From Flavobacteriaceae bacterium UBA3339 (lineage in GTDB: Bacteria; Bacteroidota; Bacteroidia; Flavobacteriales; Flavobacteriaceae), in contig DERN01000016.1 in assembly GCA_002360925.1 (NCBI GenBank), positions 1 through 64,000 of the forward strand: 64,000 nucleotides of DNA, given 5' to 3'. Of the stretch, positions 1 through 9,700 are shown one piece after another (position 1 is the stretch's first letter; each line of letters begins with the position of its first letter). A program made the translations under genes and the position numbers. Below the pieces are notes generated by a model. The model did no database searches. It was given only the letters and a program-made list of their open reading frames with translations, and had not been told where the DNA came from.

Positions 1-643
1 GATGCGCATCGGTATTGGTCGGAGCTAAAAAGTATTCTCCCGTATACTGATCCGCAACATTTGATGGTGCAGAAATACCTGCTAAACGATAATAACCCGA
101 TTTACCAATAGGATAGGTAAATGCATTGTTTCCTTCTTTTTCAACAAGTCCTTCTGCATAACTTGCATCACTTGTATTTGCTGAAATTGCACCGTTACCA
201 AATAACATCTGTCCTCCGGAATCTTTATTGATCTTTACGATTCCGCGAGTAAAATCTCCGGTTCCGTTAATGATCATATCGCTGTTTAACTCAAAAGAAG
301 AGGCAGCAGAAGTATTGTTAAATGATACGTTATAATGTTTAGATGGATTTACTCCTGCAATTAATTGCGGATTTTTTCCTGTAAACAAAGTCGTTCCCGT
401 TTTACGAGTACTTGTATGCGTAAATAAACCATTGTTTTGGTAATTTTCGAAAAATTGAAAAGATCCGTCGTTAAACACTTCGCCGTCTTTTGTGTTCTCA
501 AAATCAAAATGGGTAGAAAGCAGCGTATTAGGCAATATATAAAGTTGTCCTAAATTTACTGTTACAGGATCAATCGATTGCGAATACGCAACTGAGTTGA
601 GCCCTATAAACAATAGACCGATACTTATAAATATCTTTTTCAT
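1..643 (-). CDS. secreted surface protein, N-terminal part (runs off left edge)
   Basis: Only the first 214 or so codons are visible; the frame is open to base 1. It starts with a Sec signal peptide (MKKIFISIGLLFIG, ending in AYSQ near residue 22). The mature part is rich in Asn, Ser, Thr and Gly, with segments such as GNGAISANTSD and YPIGKSGYYR but no catalytic motif I can see. Segments like YPIGK occur in large T9SS-exported flavobacterial surface proteins, whose sorting domain is C-terminal and would here lie outside the window. It is the most downstream visible gene of a minus-strand row headed by the giant adhesin starting at 11762, so a cell-surface role is likely but inferred. The ATG at 643 follows a T/A-rich leader without a Shine-Dalgarno sequence. 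Confidence 0.75.
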   Translation of the reverse strand, partial: MKKIFISIGLLFIGLNSVAYSQSIDPVTVNLGQLYILPNTLLSTHFDFENTKDGEVFNDGSFQFFENYQNNGLFTHTSTRKTGTTLFTGKNPQLIAGVNPSKHYNVSFNNTSAASSFELNSDMIINGTGDFTRGIVKINKDSGGQMLFGNGAISANTSDASYAEGLVEKEGNNAFTYPIGKSGYYRLAGISAPSNVADQYTGEYFLAPTNTDAH

Positions 644-743
644 AGTCTTAATTTTTTTTAAATGAAACTAAAAAGCAGAAAGCAACTTTATGTTAAATTA
701 TTTGTCTGATAATTTATGCTGCATCATGATAATTATTGCTTTT

Positions 744-1388
744 TTATTTCACTACAAATACTACATTTATCAAAGTACAATCTGTAGCTGCAGCTTTCAC
801 ATCATATGTCATCACACCACTTTCGTTTATGCTAATGTTTGAAAAAACTGCCGGGTCATAATCGGTAACATAATAATACAAATCTTTAGGATCTGTAAAA
901 TACGGTATTCCGTTTGCTGGTGCATTTGTACTTTTTACATGATTACCTCCTACAGGCAATGAAAACTGTTTTTTATATTCTGTATATAAATCTTTAGTTA
1001 CACCTACCGCATCTGCAGAAGTATCAAACGTAATCGATGGCATATAAAAGAATTTTACCGCCTTGTTATCTGTAGTAATCATTTGATTCCATTTGGTTCC
1101 ATCATTATAATAGAAACCAGGCTGTACTCTATTTCTTGCAGGTGCTGTATTTGCAACAGGTGTTGAAGCTGTATTATACACTGTCATACCCTCAACATGT
1201 GTTGCAAGAGGTGTAGCAACATCTGTTGTAACCAATGCCACACGAGGTAATAAAACTCCTTTATTTGTTGCTTCGATGTCTAACATGGCACTTTCGTTTG
1301 GTTTACCATCTGTGCCTCCTATTTTTACTTGTGCAGATGCAACTGCGCTAAATAAAATTGTTGCTAGAAGAAATATTTTTGTATTCAT
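744..1388 (-). CDS. secreted hypothetical protein of the VGIGT/KGVLxPRV N-terminal family
   Basis: The protein has 214 residues with a signal peptide MNTKIFLLATILFSAVASAQ. The start at 1388 is preferred over an in-frame upstream start at 1445 because only this start places the hydrophobic segment at the N-terminus. Just after the cleavage site it has V.IGG...ESAMLDIEATNKGVLLPRV, the same motif order as its upstream neighbour (1485-3692), so the two are paralogous at the N-terminus. Residues 90-110 carry a GFYYNDGTKWNQM motif, also matched in the neighbour. The C-terminal half is unique and ends in a beta-rich FVVK. There is no T9SS sorting domain. The N-terminal motif is common in flavobacterial exported proteins of unknown function; a structural surface role is inferred. 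Confidence 0.8.
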   Translation of the reverse strand: MNTKIFLLATILFSAVASAQVKIGGTDGKPNESAMLDIEATNKGVLLPRVALVTTDVATPLATHVEGMTVYNTASTPVANTAPARNRVQPGFYYNDGTKWNQMITTDNKAVKFFYMPSITFDTSADAVGVTKDLYTEYKKQFSLPVGGNHVKSTNAPANGIPYFTDPKDLYYYVTDYDPAVFSNISINESGVMTYDVKAAATDCTLINVVFVVK

Positions 1389-1447
1389 AGTTTTATTTTT
1401 TTTATATCTTAAAAAAGCTTTTCCTTCTTTAATAAAATTAAACAATT

Positions 1448-1471
1448 GCCTTTTCTACGGATAGAAAAGGC
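1448..1471 (-). other. perfect 10-bp stem hairpin between two surface-protein genes
   Basis: GCCTTTTCTA and TAGAAAAGGC form a perfect 10-bp stem with a CGGA loop, in the gap between the 735-residue and 214-residue protein genes. In the minus-strand transcript no run of U follows directly, so it looks more like an intercistronic processing or stabilising hairpin than a strong terminator. Confidence 0.5.
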
Positions 1472-1484
1472 TGTTTACTTAGAA

Positions 1485-3692
1485 TTATGGTGTTGTTATA
1501 TTTGCTGAATATTCTACAATTACTTTAATTTCAAAATTAGTTGTGGTATCTGCTGCTTCGGGAAGCACAACGTACATATTACCTGTACCTATTTTAAATT
1601 CTAAAACACTTTTTTCAACCTTTACATCAGTTGTAGTGGTATTTATTAATTGATTTGTTTTCTTATTTAAAATTTTAATATCTATTATGCTTCCTACAGT
1701 TCCTGTTAATGTAATTGGCGAAACATTGGCTGTTTTTGCAACTACAGCAGATTCAAAAATACCTCTGTATATTTTATTACCATCTATCCAAGTATCGCCT
1801 GTATTCACAATAGTAATAGCACTATTGAAATTATCACCTAAAATATTCTTCACATCTTGAGTATTATTGGTAATAACCTGAAGAACTGTTCCAGAAATAT
1901 CAATTGGTGTTTTTACTTGGTTTGCCCCAACAGTTTTTATTACAAAAAGGCTTTTAGCCGGAACATCTGTACCATGATTATCTACAGCATTAATCACTGT
2001 TTCTGTATAATACACATTACCACCATCATTCAAAATTTTTGTAATCGCATTTTGAACATCTTTGTTGTTTGTTATCGAATAAATCATATCAGCTGTTACA
2101 TCGATATAATTTTTATCTCCTCTTTCTGGCGAGTACTCATAAGTAATTTTTGTTGCTGCTTTAGGATCTGTCATTACTTCTGCATAAGCAACACCGTTTT
2201 CACTTCGTTTTAAAGTTGTTCTTGTTTCGTTTGCTTTTACAATATCACCTAAATTGATTGTTTTATATTCTGTTCCATCCCAATATTGGAAAACCCAATT
2301 TGCAGGATCTCCAGCAGCAGCAATATTTTTATAGATTACATTACCGTCTACTTTACCAGCTATTTCATTGATAATTTTCTCAATTGTTACGGTATCTCCT
2401 TTATAAACGGTCGTTTGCTTTAAAATAGATTCAAAGTTATTCACCACATCTCCTGCAGCGTCAATAGTTATAGATGCTGCTGAATTAGGAATATTTACAA
2501 CTGTATTTGCCGAATCTGCTTCTAACCAAGTTTGAATAGCTTCTTCCGAAAAATAAAGATATTGTGCATTTCCATTAGTAGCATTTGTGATTTTTCTGAA
2601 AAACGTTTTGGTTTCGTTAGCTTTAACAATATCTCCTAAATTAATAGTCTCATATTTCGTTCCATCCCAATATTGGAAAACAAAATTATCAGGATCTCCA
2701 GCAGTAGCAATATTTTTATATATTACATTACCAGCAACTGTAGAAGATAGATATTGAATATATTCTTCAACTGTAAAATATTCATTTGTTGTTCCTGGTT
2801 TAACAATTGTTGTAGTACCGTCAAGAATTGTCTTGAAATTTTTAATTACAGATGCTGGAACATCTAAATAAACGACACCTGGTCTTAAAGTTGTTCCTGT
2901 TGAGAAAGGAGAAATTGGAACAACCCTATTATTTGCCTCGATTGTAGCTTCTGAAATATAATAGAACTTCCCTGAATTTGCTGGATATTCTAATAAAGTG
3001 GTTTTAGATTCATTTGCTGTTACTAATTCTTCTAAATCAATATCTACATATTTGGTACCGTCCCAATAACTGAATACTTTTGTGCTAGAATTATAAATAA
3101 CGTTCCCGTCTTCTGGAGTAATAAGATCGTTAAGAATGCTTGTTAAATCTTGTTTCTTATAGGTAGTTCCATCAAAATACACATACTCAATTTTAGCAGG
3201 AGTTGTTCCATCTGCAGGTGTAAAAATCATACCACCACCTTTAGATCCATCTTTTAAAGTAGATGTTCCTAAAGCATTAGACGGATAAACAAAATCTAAT
3301 AGCGCTTTAACTTTGGTAACATCATCGCCAAAATTATTAATTACCTCATCTAATTGAGTTTGATTTACGATACGTTCCCAATGAGGAGTCGTAACACCGT
3401 TCTTAACCCAATAGTAAAACCCTGGTGTCAATTTTTCCGCTACTATTGTTGCTGTATTGTATACTAATAAGCTTTCTTCTTGTAGACTAGCTATAGCTTT
3501 AGAAGTGTCCTTAATTTTTACCGAAAAGACGGTAAGACTTACCAATTCTACACGAGGAATTAAAACCCCCTTATCTTCTGCTTTAATTTCCAACTGTGCC
3601 GATTCAGCTGGTGATGAAGTTCCTATTCCAACCTGAGCATTAGAGAAATAACTAACTCCTACTAAAGCTGCAACTAATGTTATTTTTTTCAT
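1485..3692 (-). CDS. secreted repeat protein, 735 residues, three ~130-residue repeats
   Basis: A signal peptide (MKKITLVAALVGVSYFSNAQ) is followed by VGIGTSSPAESAQLEIKAED and KGVLIPRVEL, a family signature common in flavobacterial exported proteins. A GFYYWVKNG..PHWERI segment at about residues 105-120 parallels the downstream paralogue. The core has three copies of a unit centred on FxYWDGTxYxxIxLxxxVxANExxT, at about residues 207, 338 and 468, an even period of about 130 residues (390 nt). Copies two and three also share GNVIYKNIAxAGDPxN upstream of that core. The C-terminal 150 residues are beta-rich (INTTTTDVKVEKSVLEFKIG). I see no enzymatic motif and no T9SS C-terminal signal. It lies 30 bp after the giant adhesin gene and is probably cotranscribed; a fibre or surface-layer role is inferred. 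Confidence 0.8.
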   Translation of the reverse strand: MKKITLVAALVGVSYFSNAQVGIGTSSPAESAQLEIKAEDKGVLIPRVELVSLTVFSVKIKDTSKAIASLQEESLLVYNTATIVAEKLTPGFYYWVKNGVTTPHWERIVNQTQLDEVINNFGDDVTKVKALLDFVYPSNALGTSTLKDGSKGGGMIFTPADGTTPAKIEYVYFDGTTYKKQDLTSILNDLITPEDGNVIYNSSTKVFSYWDGTKYVDIDLEELVTANESKTTLLEYPANSGKFYYISEATIEANNRVVPISPFSTGTTLRPGVVYLDVPASVIKNFKTILDGTTTIVKPGTTNEYFTVEEYIQYLSSTVAGNVIYKNIATAGDPDNFVFQYWDGTKYETINLGDIVKANETKTFFRKITNATNGNAQYLYFSEEAIQTWLEADSANTVVNIPNSAASITIDAAGDVVNNFESILKQTTVYKGDTVTIEKIINEIAGKVDGNVIYKNIAAAGDPANWVFQYWDGTEYKTINLGDIVKANETRTTLKRSENGVAYAEVMTDPKAATKITYEYSPERGDKNYIDVTADMIYSITNNKDVQNAITKILNDGGNVYYTETVINAVDNHGTDVPAKSLFVIKTVGANQVKTPIDISGTVLQVITNNTQDVKNILGDNFNSAITIVNTGDTWIDGNKIYRGIFESAVVAKTANVSPITLTGTVGSIIDIKILNKKTNQLINTTTTDVKVEKSVLEFKIGTGNMYVVLPEAADTTTNFEIKVIVEYSANITTP

Positions 3693-3722
3693 AATGTTCT
3701 AATTTTAATATTAGTCTAAATT

Positions 3723-6700
3723 TTATTTTTTTATTTTATTTGTCAACATTGGGTTAGATATAATGCAATCTTTAGAGCATTTTTCTACCTTAATCGTAAT
3801 TTCTTGTCTTGAACCTATTGTACAACCTTGTCTTATTGGTTGAACATAAAATTTATGTTCGTCTACCGCTATATTTTTAGGCAGTTTAAAAGTAAGGCCA
3901 TCAGTTGTTGTCAATTTTTCTGTTCCATTTTCAGATGTGTATACCTCATAAACAGTACAATTATCTAAGTCTTTAAAAGTTAACGAATCAATTGTACATA
4001 AGGTCAATTTACCATCTACATCAGCACCATAATCTAACTTTGGCGTTACTCTTACATCAAAAATTTCCATTTGATCGCTTAAAGCTACTTGTACTATAGA
4101 TCCTACTCCTATCATAATTCGATCAAAAGGTTCTGGATATGAATCTACCATCAAAATTCTCTTATCACCTGAGAAATAAAGAAGCTTCAAATTCAGAACA
4201 TCACCACCTTGAATTGGATTTCCAACAGGTGTATTCCCCATATATCGTTGAAATTGATAACCAGTAAGTAAATTCAAATTCAAACCGTTGTTCGTAATAT
4301 CTTTCATCAATATTCCAATTTCATCGGTAGGTTGTACAGTGTTTTTAAAAATAACGGTCATGGTAGCAGCATTCAATACTGAAACTCCTCTCACGAGTTT
4401 CGCAGATGTGTTAAGATCATTATCAACCGCCTTCCACGCATCAACAACTGAAGCAGTTGCACTCGCAACACCTAGACCTAAATCCTTAACCCCATGTAAA
4501 ACATCAATCACATTTGGATTTGTAGTACTGTCTATAGGATCGCAACTTGGAGTACCTGGTTTTGTAATATAAGCTCCATACACTTTTGCACTTTGAGCCA
4601 CACTCAACAATGCTCCAACCGAAATACGAACTCCGTCATAAGCTTTAGTTCCACTAATATCTGAAGGCACAAACGTGAATTCAACAACATTGTCAGCTGC
4701 CAATAAATCTAGTAGTCCACCTTGTACTGGCTTCAATGTTCCAATATCAAATGGAGTTCCTAAACCATCCTTGTAAACCCCAACTACAGATAAACCTCCT
4801 GCTAAAACAACCCCACTATACTCTTTTCCTAACTTAATAGTAACAGGAGTACCAGCAGCTACCTTTTCAGGGAAGAATAAAGTTTGCCATGTTGTTCCAA
4901 TTCCCGCTAGTCCCAAACCTGTTGTAATAGTCGAATGCGTTTTTGGATTGCCATCTACCGCATTTCCTCTATCGGACACTCCACCTGTTATAATTGAACC
5001 CCAAGATTGAGAATTAGCATATGTACGCACAGTTCCCGGAAGACAACCTTCATCATCATAGACATTTACAATTATGGTTTCCGTGCTGTAACAGTTACCT
5101 ATTGAACCGACTACAGTATAAGTATACACTCCAGGTGTAGCTATTGTAGTAGGTAAAGTAGTTACTACAACCCCATTGTGATACCAAGTAACAGTACCTA
5201 TATCAGAAGTTACATTTGGCCAAGCAATGGTTACATCTTTTGCTACATAAATCATTTGATTACCAACAACTGTTAACTTTGGTGTTGGATTAACAGTGAT
5301 AGTAGTTGCATCTGAAAAAACACTTTCACAGCCATTCGTATTAAATACCTTTACTGTATAATCTCCAGCAACATTCACCTCAATAGACTGTTTATCCGTA
5401 CGTGTTTCTATAATAATTGCACTATCAGGATCGTTTGGATCTGTTAATCTCTTAAATTCAATAATAACTCCATCTTTATACCACTCGTATAATTCGCCAG
5501 CACTTGCTGTAAGCTTAACGAACTCTCCTTCACAAATTTCTACACTTCCACTAGGTGTAATAATTGGTTTTATAGGTAATGGTAAAATAGTAATGTTAAT
5601 TGCTGCCGATGAGTTACTAGCACAGCCTGTTGCATTTAAAGCCGTTACCGTATAATTTCCACTTTCTACTGCGTCGTAGGTAATGTTTGTTGCACCACTT
5701 ATAAGAACTCCGTTTTTATACCATTGATAAGTAGAAGCGCCAGTAGCCGTAGCAGTTAACTGAATTAACTCTCCTTGACAAACAGAGGTTATACCGCCTG
5801 TTGTTGAAATAGTAGGAATCCCAGCTGTTGGAAGAACAGTAATGGTTATTTCCTTTGGAGGAGTACTTGAACAATGTCCATCTGCTTCTAAGGTTACATA
5901 AAACGTAGTCGTTTGAGCAATATTCCTAGTTAAGACATCCCCTTCAAATGGAGTACCCGTTAAAGCAGCATTTGTGTACCACTTATAAACAGCACCTGTT
6001 AACGTAAGTGTTGTTGAAGCCGTTATTGTGAAATCAATTCCTGCACAAACAATTAAGCTTGAAGGTGTCAAAGTGATCTTATCCGCTAAAATTGGCGTAC
6101 AAGATGTGGGCATTTTATGTATTGCCGATTCTGTTTTATCAACATTACTTGGATCTTTATATGTAACATTTGCAGTATTAACAATTTCTGTAATACCATT
6201 CACATTGTCAACTGTAACTACAATAGTAAAAGTCTCCACACCATCAACGGTTAAAGTTGGTATTGTAGCAGTAAATGTATCACCAACAACGAGACCTCCT
6301 GTAGAACTCGTGATCGTAAGATTTGTAGGAATAACATCAGTAACAGTCACATTTGTTAAAGCTTTATTTCCAGTATTTTTTACAGTTATAGTATATGTAA
6401 TTTGATTACCAACTTGTGCCTGACCAGTACTAGTACTATTATTACTTACCCCTACTTTAGAAATTTCCAAATCGTGTAATGGTGTTACATTCAATATTGT
6501 ACCCGGAGTTGTAGTATTTGGCTCTGTTGGATTTGTATTGTCAATTGGTGGGAATGACTCAGTTCCAGAATCTGTAGGATCTGTTTTCACCACCGCAATA
6601 TTTCTAATTTGTGTAACTCCAGACAAATCTTTATTTACAGTTGCTACGAAATTAAGAGCAGAAGAAGTAGCTCCAACCGCTAATGAAGGGATTGTAAAAG

Positions 6701-9700
6701 TAACCGTTCCTCCTGAGTGAGTTCCTCCCGATTTCCATGTCAAACCAGCTGGTAAGACATCTGAAACAGTTACACTCGTAAGGTTTTGATTTCCTGTATT
6801 ACGAACATAGATATGATAAGCAACATCTTCACCACCAGAAACTGTAGTTATTGTTTTATCGTCATTTACAGTATATGCTTTCCAAGAAACCACTGACTTA
6901 ACTTGATCTACTGGAACTTTAGTTACTTTTTCAGTAGCTGTTGTATTTGGTTCATTCGGATTATTAGACAATGGAGGGAAAGTTTCTATACCATTAACTA
7001 ATGCTGTATTTAAAATTTCTGTAACCCCCGTTAAATTGTTATTTACCTTCACTTTAAATGTAACCGTTTTAGTTTCACCAACAGCCACATCAAGCGCAGG
7101 GAATGTTACTTTTCCAGCAGCAAAAGTACCACCTGAAACATAAGTTGTATTTGCAGGAAGCATATCTTCAATTATAGCCCCCAATACGTTTACAGTTCCC
7201 GTGTTTCGAACATGAATAGTATATTCCAATTCTTCACCACCTTTCACAGAAACTTTATCTGCCGATTTCCATGTAACAAATTCTGGTGTTGCACAATCTT
7301 GAACGATGTAATACAAACGAACATCTGGAACACCTACAGTAGCATTCACTAAAGAATTCAATCTTAATGCAATTTCATCTATGTCTTTATCCATTGCAAA
7401 ACTTACATCATGTGCTCCACCGTTATTGAATAAAGTACCTAGAGATACACCACCTAAAACCGCTGTTTGCAATTTCTCATTATAAACAACTACACCGTCC
7501 TTATAACCTAAAATTCTAATATCATCAAACACTCCAACATTCACAGTACCAGTTCCAACAGCCATTTTCAATCTTAATGTTGTATTAGCAGGAACAACTT
7601 TATTGTACTGAATATTTTGTTGAATATGTCCCGCTACATTTAATGTACCTAAACTTAATGTTGAAAAATCACTATTATTGTTGTTATTTAATGCTTTGAA
7701 TGCATCTGTAACACCATAAGAACCAACTCCTGTAATTCCTACAGAAAGACCACTACCATCCCATGATGTAGAGAAACCTTCTTCACATCCTGATAAATCA
7801 GTTTGATAACACATACCATAAACATGAAGATTATAAGGCTGTGAAGTCAAGCCTACAACAGACTCTGAGAATAATTTTATTTCTACACTTGTATAAGCTA
7901 ATGTTGGAGAGATAGAAATGAAATAGCGACCCGCTTTATCTTGCACTAGTTTCATTAACCCATTAGCTTCAGCAAAATTATCTTTACTGCTCCCCACCAA
8001 CACTTCATTAGCTCCATTCTTAGCACGAACTACAAAATAATTATTACCTAAAGCAACTTGATTCACAAGTCCAAAAACAATCTCACCAATACTTCCCGAT
8101 AACAAAGATGCTAACACCCCCTTCTCATCACCGATTCTTAAATAAGAAGTAGTATTTGCTGGTACAGCAGAATTAAATTTCAATTCTAAAACGCTAGGTT
8201 GACTATTAATTCCAAAAATAATTCCAGCATCAGCACGCATAGTTGCATATGAATTATAATCACCGTCAATAGCGAAATCAACATCGTCAACTGCCTTCAC
8301 TGTACTTACCTCAACACCATCTGCACAAACAGGTGATTTGAACACATCTTTAGGATCTAAGAAATCTGGATCTGGACAAGCTGCACTTAATCGAGACATT
8401 CCGTATAAACGAATTGGAGCACTTGTTCCAACCGCTACAAGAGAAGAAATCTTTAATTCTACTCGGTCATAAATAACTCCTGGAGCAAAAGTAAAAGACT
8501 GAATACCTCCTGAATTAAATAATCCTAATAAATCAAGATTGTTAATCAATCCTGAAGCCAAAGTCATTTCTTTTACATTTTGTTCCCCGTTGTAAAAAAT
8601 CAACTTAGAACTCCCAAAAAGATCAACATTTAGTATTCCAGGATTAGCCAATTGTAGACGAACTCTTAGTTCATCTGCTATATTTGATTTTGTTTTGAAA
8701 TATATCTTTTGAGAAACTGAAGCAGCAACACCAACCACTCCCAAATTTAAAGTTGAATAATTTGAATTATCCGCATCAATAGCAAACTCAGGATTTGCTA
8801 CTCCGCCATTTGTTAGATTTAAAGCATCTAATGCAATTCCATTCCCATCCCACGAAGTAAATGTTGCTTGTTCACATAGATCAACCTTAGTTTCTCTACA
8901 CATGCTATAAACATTAATGCTTGAAGAACCACTAGCACCGACTAATGCTGTATGGTGATATTCAACACGCACACCGTGATAAACAGAAGCAGCTGTAACT
9001 GCTAAATAAAAACGACCGTTTTTATCTTTAACCAATTTAGCAAACTCAGTATTAAAACCAGTTTGACTATTGTAGGCGCTCCCTATCGGATTACCGTTTG
9101 CATCAATAGCTTGAACAACGATATATTGATTACCCAAGGCTACAGAACCAAGTATATTTCCTAAAGCATTTCCTAAAGATCCGCCTAGCAAAGCATCAAA
9201 TAAATCACTTTCCGAATCTACTCTTATATAAGAAACTTCATGTGCCGGAACGGCATCATTATATTTTAATTCTATGTGACTTGAATATCCCCCTAATCCA
9301 GCTGCAACACCAGCACCCGCAGTAAGCGTAGCATAGGTATCCCAATTAGGATTGTCTGTAACAGCTTCAAAAGGAAAGTTCACATTTTCAAAACTACCTA
9401 AACTAACTCCACAAGCTGGAGTATTGAAAGGAGGAGTTGTTTTAGGATCCCATTGCAATTCCGGATCAGTACAAGTAGTTGAGCCAAATCGCTCAATACT
9501 ATATATTTCTAAAGGATTCGCTAAAACATTCGCAGCTACCAAAGAAGAAATTCCAACAGCCACTCTATCAAATTCTACACCTGGAGCGAATGGAAGATTA
9601 ATCATTTGCCCACTAGATAGCAAACCTAATAAATCTAAGCCCGGAATTAATTTTTCGTTCAAACGTTGAGAGTAAACCTCAACATTACCTTTATATGCTT

